The notes: generated by a model not told the origin, from the letters alone. Positions 9,836 through 20,883 are shown, counted from the first letter of the stretch. The stretch: 64,000 nt of DNA from Cordylochernes scorpioides (GCA_030710605.1 CP092886.1:48337794-48401793), one strand, 5' to 3'. Numbers and translations are program-made.

Positions 9836-11976
9836 GGGTTTCGAGTCAATCTGTTCGGCCTATGTAATGCCCCAGCCACATTCGAAAGAATGATGGATAA
9901 TCTTCTGGCAGGACTCAAGTGAACAATTTGTATTTGCTCCCTGGACGATATAACTCTCTATGCTTCTTCTTTTAAAGAGCATGTGGAGCGCCTGGAAAAG
10001 GTCTTTAAAAGTATCCATAAGGCAGGTTTATGTCTTAATCCCGAGATGTGCCAATTTGGATAAAATATAGTCAGGGTATTAGGGAATTTGGTTTCAGAGG
10101 ACGGTATACGCCCAGATCCTGTAAAAATAGAAGCACTCACAAATTTTTCGACTCCAAAAAAACACAGCTGATGTCGGATTAAGTTCTTACTATAGACGCT
10201 TTGTGAAGAACTTCGCGAATAAAGCAAAGCCATTAAGTAATGTTCGTTTTGTCAAAGGAGCAAGATGAGGCGTTACAGATATTAAAATGGGCGTTAACCA
10301 CCGATCCTCTGCGCGGCCATTTTAAAGAAGAAGCCGAAACACATCTGCACACAGACCCAGGCGGACATGGCATTGGAATAGTATTGATCCAAATTCAGGA
10401 AGGGGAGGAAAAGCCAATCGCCTACGCTTCAAGAACTCTCAACGCTGCAGAAAATTACTATTCAATGACGGAGATAGAATGTCTGGCCGTAGTATGGGCT
10501 ATTTACAAGTTTAGAACTTGTTTATTCGGGAGGCATTTTACTGTAGTCTCCGACCACCATTCTCTGTGTTGGTTAGCCAATATAAATGATCCATCAGGAA
10601 GGCTAGCCAGATGGGCCCTACGTCTTAAAGAATTTGACGTTCCTTTTTTTATTATACGAGCAGTAAAAACACCAAGATGCGTACTGCCTTCCACGAAGCC
10701 CTCTTCTAGAAACGGACCAAGACATTCCAGAGTTGATCTCAATTACCGACACACGTGAGGAAAGAACAAGAAAAGGACCTTCAAATAAGGAAAATGATCC
10801 AAGAGGGCCAATCTAAAGGTGATGGAGGTTTTAAAAATTAATCAAAGGTATTTTTTACAGCAATAACTGCGATCCCATGGGGAAAATGTGGCTTCTAGTG
10901 GTTCCTAAGCAGATGAGAAGTGACATCTTGAGGGAAGCTCATGATTTACCGATGGCAGGACATTTGGGATTTGCCAAAACCTACGATCGAGTTGGGAAAA
11001 AATACTTTTGGTCCGGTCTGTACAGATCTGTGAAACAGTACGTGTCGCATTGCAGAGAATGTCAAAGGCGAAAAGGATCCACGGGGCTCCCACCTGGGCA
11101 TCTCATACCAATCCCACCTGTAGCTCTGCCTTTTCAGAAGGTATGAATAGATCTGGTGTGAAGATTGCCTGGACGGCAACAAGTGGATCGTGGTCGCGAC
11201 AGATTATCTATCAAGATACGCAATGACCAGAGCAATACCTAATGGAATTGGGGAGGAAGTTGCCAAATTCATGGTCGAAAACATATTACTTAAGCATCGA
11301 GCTCCTAGGGAGTTAATTTCAGATCGAGGTCAGACCTTTATATCACGAACATTAAAGGAAATCAACGACGTCTGCGGGACTATACATCGATTTACGTCAG
11401 CCTACCAACGGCTTAACCGAGAGACTCAACAAGACTCTCGCCGATATGTTGTGCATGTATGTCGATGTAGAGCAAAGAAACTGGGATACAGTGCTCCTAT
11501 ATGTTACCTTCGCCTATAAAACCTCCCAACAGGAAACTTCTGGGTTAAACCCTTTCTATCCCATACACGGACGAGATGTAGAGACTCCGCATGACACCAT
11601 CTTAGCCTATAGAGAGAACACCAGCCTGGAAGACTATGTAGAGAGTATGGTGGAAAATGCCGAAGATGCACGCCAGTTGGCTCGGATAAACATTTTGCGA
11701 TCGCAAGAAAGAGACAAATCTCGATATGACCAGAGCCACAGACCAGTCCATTATCAGATGGAAGTCCTGGTGTGGGTGTTCACGCCTGTCCTTAGACAAG
11801 GGTGGTCGGAGAAGCTCCTAAAGAGATGCTTCGGCCCTTATAGGGTGAACATCCTAGAAGCAGATGGCCTCCCAGACCTTTCGGTCCATAAGCCGGCATG
11901 CAAAGCATGCAATCGCTGCTATCTTGTTCAACTCATAAGCCAAGTAACGGTATCCAAACTGGTGTTTGGACATTGA
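9836..11976 (+). pseudogene. Ty3/gypsy pol: RT, RNase H and integrase, broken
   Basis: Decayed pol of a gypsy-type LTR retrotransposon. RT: FGLCNAPATFERMMDNLL near 9850-9905, and the DD motif as LDDITLYASSFKEH near 9935. After frame changes, RNase H (10240-10740) has HTDPGGHGIG, EKPIAYASRTLNAAE, YSMTEIECLAVVWA and VVSDHHSL. Integrase: an HHCC zinc region (HDLPMAGHLGFAKTYDR and CRECQRR, 10930-11070), then ATDYLSRYAMTRA with catalytic Asp, SDRGQTFIS with the second Asp, and a frameshift near 11410 beside the catalytic Glu region. The C-terminus follows to FGPYRV near 11850. Stops and shifts inactivate it. Gag and protease were not found upstream, nor a 5' LTR; the 3' LTR is at 13280. Confidence 0.88.
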
Positions 11977-12102
11977 ACTTGGAAAAACCACCTCCCAGAC
12001 AACGTGTATGGAAGGATTTCTATCCCGGTGGCTTTTAGTGACAGCAAAATAGAAAACTATCTACTGTGTCCAGCAGGGACCGCGGCCACCGGTCGACCCT
12101 GT

Positions 12103-13063
12103 TCACTCACAGCTGAGGAAAAGCTCAGTTGCCACGTCGTGGGCTTTCTCAAGAAGCTTGCTGTGATTTCTCAGCAGCTCGCTCTCGATCGCGCCCCTCG
12201 CCCTCCTACTCTCCTCTTGCACACCCACTACCCTTGGACAATCCAAGACGTAGTGGCGTGCTTCCACATCCGTTTCTCCACAGACGCAATCAGGATTGAT
12301 TTTAATTTTAAATCTGTGGAGACTCCTGGGAAAGGGCCCATGTCCCGAAACTACCCTAATGAGTTCCTGGATTATTTAATGCGCGAGTTGCCCTTTCTTC
12401 AGATTGATGGCGATCAGGGCCGACATACAATCTGAATAGAGGCGATCCGAGCTGATGTTCTTCTCGGCGCACATTCTGAGGGCTTCCCTGATCGCAACCA
12501 GCTCGGTTGAAAAGACCAGTTTGTCCACTCTGAGTGTTAAGCTTTCTTGGAAGATCAGATCTCCATTAGTGAAGATCACTACCCCAGTTCCAGTTCTGAT
12601 TCCAGACTTACTCCCATCAGTGAAAACCTCATTACCAATCCCCACTCCAGGACATCCCTGTTGGCACTACAGGACTTCAATTCCACTTTGGCAACCACCT
12701 CGGAGGCTTCCTTGGGTCCCTCTTACATTCCAGGGCACCCACTTAAAGTCCCAGGGCATCTTCACTGTTCTCCCAGATCTTCTGTCTGATGGCCTCCTCC
12801 TCTAGTTTCAATCCCAGGGGAATAAGCCCAGCGAGGACCAACAAGGCCTCCGTGCTGGTAGTGCGATATCCCCTGTGATTCTGAGTGCCGCTGTCTCCTG
12901 CACTCTCTCTAGAATTGTCGATACCTTCTGATCCCTGTTTCGGCGCCACCAGGCCCTGGAAGCGGATAGCAGGATTATAGGGTGAACAGACAACTCTCCG
13001 AGGTAACCTATGGAGCCTTTGAAAAAAAGACCACGACAACGGAAAATCAAAGATATCGTTCAT
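12103..13063 (-). pseudogene. LINE fragment: RT thumb, RNase H, C-terminal CCHC
   Basis: Minus-strand tail of a second type of non-LTR element. From the upstream end: SASRAWWRRNRDQKVSTIL, a frameshift near 12850-12900, TTSTEALLVLAGLIPLGLKL, then RNase H with VFTDGSKSGIRTGTG (catalytic Asp), STELVAIREAL (Glu) and DRLYSDCMSALIAI (Asp) at 12400-12645. A TAA interrupts at about 12376. The same frame continues through CVCGETDVEARHYVLDC, a Cys/His finger near 12270, to a TGA at 12103. RNase H places it among I/R1/Jockey-like LINEs and separates it from copies 1 and 2. It interrupts the gypsy element, whose integrase end resumes at about 13045. Confidence 0.8.
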
Positions 13064-13279
13064 GTCCAGCGGATGAAGCCATGCCCATAAAGAGCAAATT
13101 CAGGACTGAGAGAGAAGAATAACGGGATTGGGGAAATAGAAGGCAAGTTGGAAATTTTTTATTATTTTTTTTTCTTGCACTTATAATTCCTTTCTGCTTC
13201 TTTTTGTATATAATTTTTTAGTTTGTGTTTGTTGTAAAATCAGCGGGTCACTGCTTGTTTTTGAGAGAGGGGGGGGTAA
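13045..13279 (+). mobile_element. Gypsy integrase end and polypurine tract
   Basis: IKDIVHVQRMKPCP followed by TAA (about 13047-13091) is the typical last segment of a gypsy integrase, here cut off from the rest of pol by LINE sequence. After a spacer, GAGAGAGGGGGGGG at 13263-13276 is the polypurine tract that would prime plus-strand DNA synthesis directly before the LTR. Confidence 0.7.
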
Positions 13280-13499
13280 TGTTATTGTATAATATTTGCA
13301 TAATTTTAATATCTCTATTTCAAATTTGTTATGTAAATTTTTCTTATAATAATTTTTATGTAAATAGATAGCCAAAATTGAATTTATAAAAGAAGCTTGT
13401 TTTGGCATGCATAGTGAATAAAGTTTAGATAGAAAACTGTACTTCGCGTTATTAGTAGCGCTAATTCTAGTGCCTATTTGACAAGGGAAATCCGTGACA
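13280..13499 (+). repeat. 3' LTR of the gypsy element
   Basis: Begins TGTTATTG just after the polypurine tract and ends CCGTGACA, so it has TG...CA termini and is 220 bp long. It contains GAATAAAGTTTAGAT near 13420 as a likely polyadenylation signal. No second copy was found 5' of pol, so the element has probably lost its 5' end. Confidence 0.7.
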
Positions 13500-13539
13500 A
13501 TTGATTATTCTATATTTTTGACCACATAAGTGTTTTTTA

Positions 13540-13785
13540 GAATATTATACACTTTTAATATTGTTGTTGATATGTATAGTTAACTTACCTATTTTTTAGA
13601 TTCACTAATATAGAATTAATTTTGTAAATACTATATAACTGTAAATATATTTAATGTCTAATTTTTTTCTTCAAGTAATTCAAAATCAAACTACTTGATA
13701 GTAAATAATTATTTTTTACTTTTCTATTATCACGGCTGCACCTTCAATTCTTTATCTTTGCAACAATTAATATTATTCATATATA
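13540..13785. repeat. Left member of a diverged direct repeat flanking a foldback element
   Basis: Shares ordered blocks with 14355-14620: TTTTTTAGAAT, TATAGTTAACTTACCTATTTT, ATATAGAATTAA, a TTTTTCTTCAAGTRATT segment and TATCACGRYTGCACCTTCAAT. The two members surround the family 1 hammerhead element. Confidence 0.65.
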
Positions 13786-13800
13786 TATATATATCATATA

Positions 13801-14310
13801 ATGAAAAAAACAATAGAAAAAAATAAAAGATAAGTGGGTCAGGTGTTGATATTAAAAATAAAAAAGGCATCTCCTGACCACGAGCACATGTGCTTTTTAG
13901 ATGGCAGAGCGCCATGTGCTCGTGGTCAGGAGATGCCTTTTTTATTTTTAATATCAACACCTGACCCACTTATCTTTTATTTTTTCTATTGTTTTTTCAT
14001 GTGTTAAGCGTCTTTACGCAAATTTGGCCTTAAATACCCATTTTCTGATTTCTCGGGAAGCCATTGGGACCGAAATTCTTTTTTGGTCGCAGTGGTTACA
14101 GCCTTCTCCACGCTGACTAGCGCCAACAGCGCGAAACGCGTTCGTGGATGGCTTTTCTTGATAAATCAAGAAATTGGGTTTGCCAAATATCACGGAGCAA
14201 GCTAAATAAACGTTTAGTTTATTTTTGCTCCACTAGATGGCGCTCTGCCATCTAAAAAGCACATGTGCTCGTGGTCAGAAGATGCCTTCTTTATTTTTAA
14301 TATCATATAA
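13801..14310 (+). mobile_element. Family 1 hammerhead foldback element
   Basis: Starts with an inverted repeat: arms 13801-13890 and 13913-14000, about 89 bp, loop 22 nt, one indel. A leader related to the one in the 23.6-kb element follows (GCGTCTTTACGC, GGCCTTAAATACCC, TTTTTTGGTCG). Then come a hammerhead core (14107-14148), CTTTTCTTGATAAATCAAG, and a 3' part ending CTAGATGGCGCTCTGCCATC, CTCGTGGTCAGAAGATGCC, TTTTTAATATCA. That 3' part is the same sequence as the foldback arms, so the unit is arranged head-to-tail with an inverted end, as in PLE terminal repeats. No ORF. Confidence 0.75.
14107..14148 (+). ncRNA. Hammerhead ribozyme relic (family 1, G8 to U)
   Basis: Stem I TCCACG/CGTGGA is perfect, stem II is GCGC/GCGC around CAACA, GAAA is present, stem III is the palindromic ACGCGU, and the triplet is GUU. 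The core reads CUGACUA instead of CUGANGA: the invariant G8 is U, which should abolish cleavage. Confidence 0.7.
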
Positions 14311-14354
14311 TATAAAACTCAAATATTTTATTTTCATTCTTTGATAATTCTACT

Positions 14355-14620
14355 TTTTTTTACTATCGTTTTTTAGAATGACTTTCAGTTTTGTTGTAAA
14401 TGTGCATAGTTAACTTACCTATTTTTTTAAATACATTAAAATATAGAATTAAATCAATAAATTCTATATAATTGTGAAAATAATTAATGTGTAATTTTTC
14501 TTCAAGTGATTAAAAATAAAAACTATTTGATAGTATTTAAATTTTTTACTTTTTTCTTTTATCACGATTGCACCTTCAATCCTTTATTTTTTGACAACAA
14601 CAAACATATATTAATCATCA
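14355..14620. repeat. Right member of the direct repeat flanking the foldback
   Basis: Diverged copy of 13540-13785, displaced by about 820 bp. The pair may be an old segmental duplication, or a duplicated resident sequence into which the hammerhead element inserted. Confidence 0.65.
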
Positions 14621-14745
14621 CATATATATGTATATAATCTGCCGTGTAGAGATGATAAAATGTTAGAGATATTATCAAATGGTCCATCCCCATAAATAAT
14701 ATCATTGTGGAATTATGATATCATAACCTTCTTTACATTTGTCAA

Positions 14746-14973
14746 TCACCTAACTAGGTCAGCTGCACCCGTATCATACCAAACGAGGGCAATATATTTA
14801 TTGGAGATAAGAAAATTGGTTGCAAATAGGTTGGGAACATTCGTGGTTTCTTCACGGAAAATATATATCATGTGAATAAGGAATATTTTGGTATCATTCA
14901 CTCCTGATAAAATATTTCCAATAAATTGCCTTGAAGTAGCATCGATATCCTTCCACCCAATTTCTTGGTACAT
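14746..14973 (-). CDS. Unidentified 75-codon ORF
   Basis: Open frame from ATG with a plausible amino-acid mix (RQFIGNILSGVNDTKIF, SNKYIALVWYDTGAADLV). I do not recognise a family. It lies about 90 bp downstream, on the same strand, of the exon-like block at 15095-15174 and might be a 3' UTR coincidence. Confidence 0.2.
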   Translation of the reverse strand: MYQEIGWKDIDATSRQFIGNILSGVNDTKIFLIHMIYIFREETTNVPNLFATNFLISNKYIALVWYDTGAADLVR

Positions 14974-15079
14974 ATTTAGAAAATGTTATATATCATAAGC
15001 CTTTGTCAATTAAAATCATAGCAATTCTGGAATAATTTTTCAAATATCTCCATCGAATCTACGGCGAAACCAAACATCT

Positions 15080-15174
15080 ACTGGTGAAGTAAACGTAGAC
15101 CGCCAGCTCTCCGCCGACGAGTGATCTTCATGGCTTTACCGCGAGCGAGGACTGCAGGTCCGGCTGCTGTGACT
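15080..15174 (-). other. Exon-like GC-rich block with a 3' splice-site pattern
   Basis: On the minus strand a T-rich tract ending TTTTTTTCAG precedes an island of about 95 bp that is much richer in GC than its surroundings. One frame reads TAAGPAVLARGKAMKITRRR, then AGGLRLLHQ and a stop, which would be a Lys/Arg-rich C-terminal exon. An AATAAA lies about 300 bp downstream on the same strand. I cannot name the protein. Confidence 0.25.
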
Positions 15175-15210
15175 GAAAAAAATGTCAAATTTTAAATATA
15201 TTTTTAAACA

Positions 15211-15385
15211 CAGTAGAACCTCCCTGTAAAAGACACCTAATTGCATAGCTAAAATGTCCTTTAGGGAGAGGTGTATTCTTACCAGAGAGTTGCTTAATAG
15301 TAAAAATGATAATTTTGCAAATGAAAACTGTCCTTTATAGAGAGGTGTCCTCTAGCGCAAGTGTCCTCTCATGGAGGTTCTACTG
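15211..15385. mobile_element. pogo/Tigger-like MITE, copy 1
   Basis: A 175-bp element with inverted ends CAGTAGAACCTC/GAGGTTCTACTG and internal GTCCTTTA-type repeats. It is the reverse complement of the copy at 63813-63990. The TA target has decayed on both sides. CAGTAGAACCTC is a terminal sequence typical of pogo-superfamily elements. Non-coding. Confidence 0.8.
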
Positions 15386-15437
15386 AATTCTATATAAGGT
15401 TATTCACATAATACTTGTAAATATAGAATGGAATATA

Positions 15438-15780
15438 TTGTAACGTAGAAAATTAGGAAAGACAAGCTTCAGGGTGACACAGCAATTTATTTAATGTAAA
15501 ACCAAATTAAAACTAATAAAATAGCAGAGAGGCAATGAAAAAATATACAATGTATCAAAATACAAATTTATAAAATTAAAAATATTTACATAGAATAATA
15601 AATAATCTGCTACGATATAGTTCCGCGGCGTGTTTGTTAAAATTAGCAGCATTTCACAAGGAAATAAGGCTATCGCTTTCGCTGCAAACGAGAGCGTTCG
15701 TTCCATTGAAGCTCTCGTATCTTCTTTTGAAGCTTTTTCTCCCATATTCTGTACGATTCAACTCGGTGAACGTGCTGGAT
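15438..15780. repeat. Dispersed repeat, possible solo-LTR family Z
   Basis: TGTAACGTAGAAAATTAGG, then AAGACAAGCTTC, resembles 26607-26640 (TGCCACGTG...AAATTAGG, GAAGACCAACTTC), and both continue into AT-rich sequence ending with a GC-richer block. The boundary type TG...ACG is LTR-like, but I could not pair ends. Confidence 0.35.
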
Positions 15781-16271
15781 ATTCGAAAATATATGCATTT
15801 CCAAAATAATAGTCGAATACTCTTTATATAATGTGAAAATTACACTATGTTAGAATTTTTTTTTCTATTCTTGGACGTTTTATATATATTCCTGATCCCT
15901 ATATCGATAAAGTACAGAAGATGGCATTTATGCTGAATATTTTCTTTTGTGGCTCGAAATCTGAAATTCGGAACTTGCATATTTTTGCATTACATGTATC
16001 AAATTATCCTATACTGTGTGTAAATTAGATAGAAAGAGGCCTAGAATCTACAAACATCCAACATAGTCATTTTGCTATGTCTGTGGAGAATGTATCTGGA
16101 CACGAACAAAAATGCACTCTGCTGAAGCATCATCATTCATCGTCATTATCATGCCATTATAATTATCCATAACTATAAATACTCGTACATTAATAATAAT
16201 ATTCGATCTTAAATTTATCTTTGTTTGGAAGTAAAAATAAGCATTTCTTTCGATTCTTTTTATAAAAAAAA

Positions 16272-16640
16272 AGGTATGGTTAAAAAACTTTCCCGCACTG
16301 AGACTTTAACTTTATCCATACGATATTTTGAAAATTGCTAATAGTTTTCAAAATATGACCCTTCTGCATCGATGCACCTTTGCCACCCTTTCTTCAAACT
16401 TTGGAAAAACTTGAATAATTCGTCTTCCTATATGTCCCGCAAAACGATCAACAATTTCTCTTTAATGGCTTGCATCGTGTCAAAACGCTTTCCGTTGAGT
16501 GTCATCTTTAATTTTGGATGAAGAAAAAGTCACTCGGAGCTATATCGGGAGAATAGGGAAGGTGTTGAGGCACAATGGTGTTTTTTTTTTTTACTCTAAA
16601 TATTTTTATTAGACCAATGAAAGAACTTTTTGATCATACC
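16272..16640 (-). pseudogene. Deleted mariner-like transposon with transposase C-terminus
   Basis: Terminal inverted repeats GGTATGGTTAAAAAACTTT (plus strand, left) and AACTTTTTGATCATACC (right) bound about 370 bp. The minus-strand coding remnant reads PQHLPYSPDIAPSDFFLH, the C-terminal D34D-type motif of mariner transposases, then KMTLNGKRFDTMQAIKEKLL and a stop, and KKGWQRCIDAEGSYFEN. Most of the transposase, including the DNA-binding part and the first catalytic Asp, is deleted. It therefore resembles the internally deleted, MITE-like derivatives common for mariner. Confidence 0.8.
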
Positions 16641-18340
16641 CTGTATTTGTTAAAACCATTTTCGTTTATAGGGATATATATATTTTTTTCACTTTCTCTT
16701 CAGTACAAAAGAAAACTCTGAAAATATAATGACCATTCTATAGTCCCCAATAAAATGCTTGTTGTTGATTGTTCAAGGGGGTATTCCTCCAGTTATATAT
16801 GGTCAATAGACGACCTCTCCCATGACTCTCTTAATACATGTCCAGCAAACTCTTCCTTTTCCTTTGATAATTTCATTAAGTAAGGTATATTCTCCAATAG
16901 ATCTCATCTTCAAAATTTTATGTACGTTTCCATTAATCCTGAGAATTATTCTAACCCATCACATGTTTAAAGAAAATTAATTTTCCGTTTCAGTCATTTG
17001 ATCATTGTCCAAGCTGCCCATCCATACAGGAAAACTGACCGAGCAAAAAAAAAAAGGTATAAAGGAGCGATGAGAATTGCTTAGAACAGGGTAAATGGCG
17101 ATCCAGGATGGCCGACTTCGGAGATAACCCTACAGATGAAGCATTCAGTTGATGTTTGAATTCAAATTAACCTTGGCTAAGGTAATATTTAAAGCAATGC
17201 AGAGTTGTCCTTTTTCTATAGTTGAGGATTTTATTCTATAAAATCCTTCACTCTCTCCGATTGTCTGTTCACACTCTATTAGCCAATCAGCCTTGAGTTA
17301 ATTAACCAATTAGAGTGCAGAGTTTCTCTAGCTCGAGGCATTGTGGCTATCAAAATTCTTACTATATTAAATATAAGAACGCAGGTTATATTCTAAGTCT
17401 TATTTTTTTATCACATACACAAAGCTTTTATTAAGACAAAAGCGACCAGTGGTGGAACATGCCGCCGAGACTAGCAATCCGCTAAGTCAGGTTGTTTTAA
17501 AATGTAACTATTTTCTCTGACGGCGATATTGCCAAGCGAGGAATAATACAATCGCCGATCTGTTTTCAACCAATTAAAATGTGCATACAATCACATTTTT
17601 GAAAAATGTCTTGTTTTATTTCAACTAATATTTCTATAATTCCTACTGAGCATCAGCGTCTGCTGTCTCCAGCCTGAGAGACGAGTCACCTGGCATCTAC
17701 GGGGTGCAACCGCAACAATGGTTGCGACATTTCATGACGGGAAGATCGTAGACAACAAATGTCATTATACTCCCCCACCCCCCGTTACTTTGAGAGCTCA
17801 TTCTTCTTTCTTACATATTGATTATAAATGGTCTGACCTTCACCTAAATAACCTGGAAGCTTCAACATATTTTAAATATTTTTAAATCTACGAAACTTTG
17901 TCAATGTTTTTTTTGTTTGTTTTTTCCTTCTTCTTCTTAGATACTCTATAAACGTTCGTAAATTTCTGAAGAATGTGTGATTTTTGTGAAGTAAATATGT
18001 GTATAATATTTATCAAAATTAGATATTGCTCAGAATAAAGAATGCTCTTCGGATATTTAGAAAGAGTCAAAAATTCCCAACACACAAGTAACTCCATCTA
18101 TCCTCCAACATCCTAACTATTTTAACGATCGACGTCAAAGGGTAGAATAACTTGATCGTTGTTTTTCTATAAGATTTATTGAGATAACGCGACACAATCA
18201 AAGTCACTATATGTGTAGTATTCGCCACTATGAAACAGGCCTCAACATTTTTTAATTCTGTATAATAGAGCTAACACTACCAATATTTTAAAATATAAAG
18301 AAAAAGGAGAGCAAATATTTTAAAATATGATAGAATTATA
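16641..18340. other. No recognisable gene
   Basis: AT-rich spacer. Some GC-richer patches (near 17450-17560 and 17640-17760) give no convincing ORF, splice pair or repeat that I can name. Confidence 0.5.
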
Positions 18341-18344
18341 TTTG

Positions 18345-18430
18345 TGTTTTATTTGAAAAGATGCTTCGGCCAGATGGAAAATCTTAATTTTCACCACGTT
18401 TAGGTGAATATTCATCGTCAGGTGTGAAAT
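18345..18430 (-). ncRNA. Decayed hammerhead (family 3) remnant
   Basis: On the minus strand: TCACAC, CUGACGA, a hairpin TGAATATTCA as stem II, then UAAA where GAAA is expected, ACGUG, and GGTGA. The flank GGCCGAAGCATCTTTTC matches the arm of the foldback at 40475-40606 (GGCCGAAGTATCTTTATT). Core G12 is lost and the triplet is altered, so it should be inactive. Confidence 0.5.
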
Positions 18431-18678
18431 AAGTGTGTCGGAAGTGTTGAATTTAAAAAGAAATATACCCGTTAAAAATAGTTTGAATTTTTCTTATAAC
18501 ATGCATAATGTAAATATCATTTTGTTATTTTCAATTCTTACTAGTGTACCAATTTGAATGTCCAATAGTGTATTTACAGTAAAACTTACTCTAGGAACAC
18601 CGATGGGAGAGAGAGACTGTATAGGTACGTAAATCACTATAGCAGAGATAGATTTTATTCTGGAATTGAGATTATAAT

Positions 18679-19230
18679 GTTACGTCGTACCCAGACGCTA
18701 TTCGTGTACGTTGTCTACTCAGGATGCCACAAAGATACACATGTGAGTTCGAAGGGATTGCAGCTAAATTTAGCGCTTTATTGTATCTCACTTAACAGAA
18801 GGAATACAACAGTGGGACTTGCCTTCAACCTCCCTGTCAGAAGAATCCTTGGCGCCGTGGATGTCCTCTTGTGAAGCGTTCCACTCCGCACTATACACAT
18901 GCAGACTGGACTACACCGCCTTACAGGATCATCCACACGCCCCGTAAGGTAACTCTTCGCCGTCTTCTCCTTGCCGCAGATCTCGATGTCACCAGACTGA
19001 CTTCTCCCCCCAGACCGCACAAACCCCCGCTATCTCGGCTCCTTCTTTTACGACGGCACCAGCTGGACTCTCTGTCCGCCGCCCCCTCCTCTGGCATCTG
19101 TCAATCAACACTTCCTTGTGGAGGGGGGGCCCTGCATACCTTCTTTACTGGCTTTGCCCACATCTTCTCTTCATCTGCTTTGCTGCATCGCTTCACTATT
19201 TTAAAGAGAGAGAGATATTTTTTTTAGATT
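18679..19230. other. GC-rich patch, no certain gene
   Basis: From TGTTACGTCG a GC-rich sequence runs to about 19130. Both strands have medium ORFs (118 codons plus strand, 80 minus strand) with no recognisable domain. On the minus strand ACAATAAAG at about 18778-18786 could be a polyadenylation signal. A retroelement LTR or a decayed gene end are both possible. Confidence 0.3.
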
Positions 19231-19929
19231 TAAAAATATTTTATTGACACCATACACAAGTCAATGGTGGTATGATAAAATAATCATAAAAAGAGGGATA
19301 AATAAAAGAATAAACTATATACAGTTATGTAAAGTCCAGGAGATTCCGCCAACGACAAAGAGTCCTCCTCCAGACAGTAAGTCACGTTCTCCCCTCATCT
19401 CAAGGCTCAGAAAGAACCTCAGAAAGAGAGAGAGAGAGTTTATTATGAGGGAATGTGTTAGCTATATTCGCTTCAACATTTTAGCGTATATACACTGACA
19501 CTAAAAGCACAAAAACCAATAGTCGGCTCCTTTTTCCAAGTTAAACAACGGAACCGTTATAAAAATCCACGCACTCTCTCTAACTCAAATCGATTTTAAA
19601 TATATTCACATATAAACCTATACCAATATTTTAGTAAAGATATTGACATACTATCTTTTATATATACCTGAAATTAAATAGATAGATGCAAACTAACTTT
19701 TTAAATTATTTTTAAAAATCCCTTGGTATCTCACCCGTTTATAAAAATGCTTTATATAACGTTTTGTTTTGTCCCGGCATTCATTTTTCTAAAAATTTAA
19801 CACAATGTGATACATGAGCGCGCCATCTTTTATGATAATTCGAAGCTATTATAGACGCGTATGATATCAGTATCAGTATAAAAGGGAAACCGAAAAATTC
19901 AATATAACAGCGGTATGGTAGATTAAACT

Positions 19930-20060
19930 GGCGAAACCGCTGGGAGGGTTCACCACTGATGAGTCAGGCCTTCCCATTAATTTTTCATTCCAGTAAGGGC
20001 AGTATAAAATTGTTTAATTTCTAAAAGAATCATACCTGTCTGTAATAGTTTCGAGTTTAA
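19930..20060 (+). repeat. Dispersed repeat family Y, copy 1
   Basis: GGGTTCACCACTGATGAGTC, then TTCCAGTAAGGGCAG and AAAAGAATCATAC. The second half recurs at 22998-23060 (plus strand) and 46385-46432 (minus strand); the first half recurs at 46748-46770. It is probably a short non-autonomous element. Confidence 0.55.
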
Positions 20061-20754
20061 CACAAATTGAATCATGCGCACGCTCGAGATGTATATCTAG
20101 AGGCGACTTTTTACAAGATTTTTATATTCAATAATTTATAAGCCTAATTTTAATTATATTTAGTAGTTTTTCAAACGTTTGAAATACGTTTATTTAATAA
20201 CCGATTAGTAAAATTAATAAAAAGAAGCATATCGTTTATCAACTGAATATATTTGTCTTTCAAAAAAAAAAAAAAAAACAGAAATTTTACCTTGTAAAAG
20301 AAAAATAGTTACAACATTGATCAAAAGATGGCGCTAGTGTTTTGCTTGGTTCCTATACTCGCTTGGTATTCAGTGAATAGGAATTATTGATTAATTTTTA
20401 CTACGCAGTGATATTCGGCAGCATTATTATGATATTCGGAAACAATTTCCATTTGGTTTGTTTTCTTGAATGGAGCTCCCAATTCTAGCTAATTTTTTTT
20501 CCTGAAAGATATTTAGTAATGCTTTTAATCGCAAAGTTTATCGATATTTTGAACAATACACACTTTATGCAAAAAAATATATATTATAAAAATTTAAATA
20601 AAGATATTTAAAAATCTTTAAATAACGAAGATATTTTTAATTCTTCTGACCGCAGGTCCCGTGAAGTTAGGGAGCTTCCCAAAAGCAAAAGTACCCCATC
20701 GGGCAAGTTCAATGTGTGTGTCCTTCTTTGAATAAACATAAAGACACGCCACAA

Positions 20755-20860
20755 ACACATTAGATAGCAAAACATACGTTAGATAGCACAGACACTTACG
20801 CTACTTAGCACAGACACACACTAGATAACACAGGACACACACTAGACTCTCCACTTGACT
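20755..20860 (+). repeat. Irregular tandem repeat of about 20-bp units
   Basis: Repeats of the pattern (T)TAGATAGCACAGACAC and ACACACTAGATAACACAGG lie directly upstream of a SINE. Confidence 0.6.
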
Positions 20861-20883
20861 TTGATAAGACAGTAAAAGAGGGG

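Noticed and set aside
19930-20000. A CACTGATGAGTC motif near GGCGAAACC, like a circularly permuted hammerhead (also 46748-46770)
   Set aside because: Stem II could pair (GTCAG/CTGGC), but only about 19 nt lie between GAAA and the CUGAUGA, too few for stems III and I with a cleavage triplet. The 46.7-kb relative lacks both G8 and the GAAA context.
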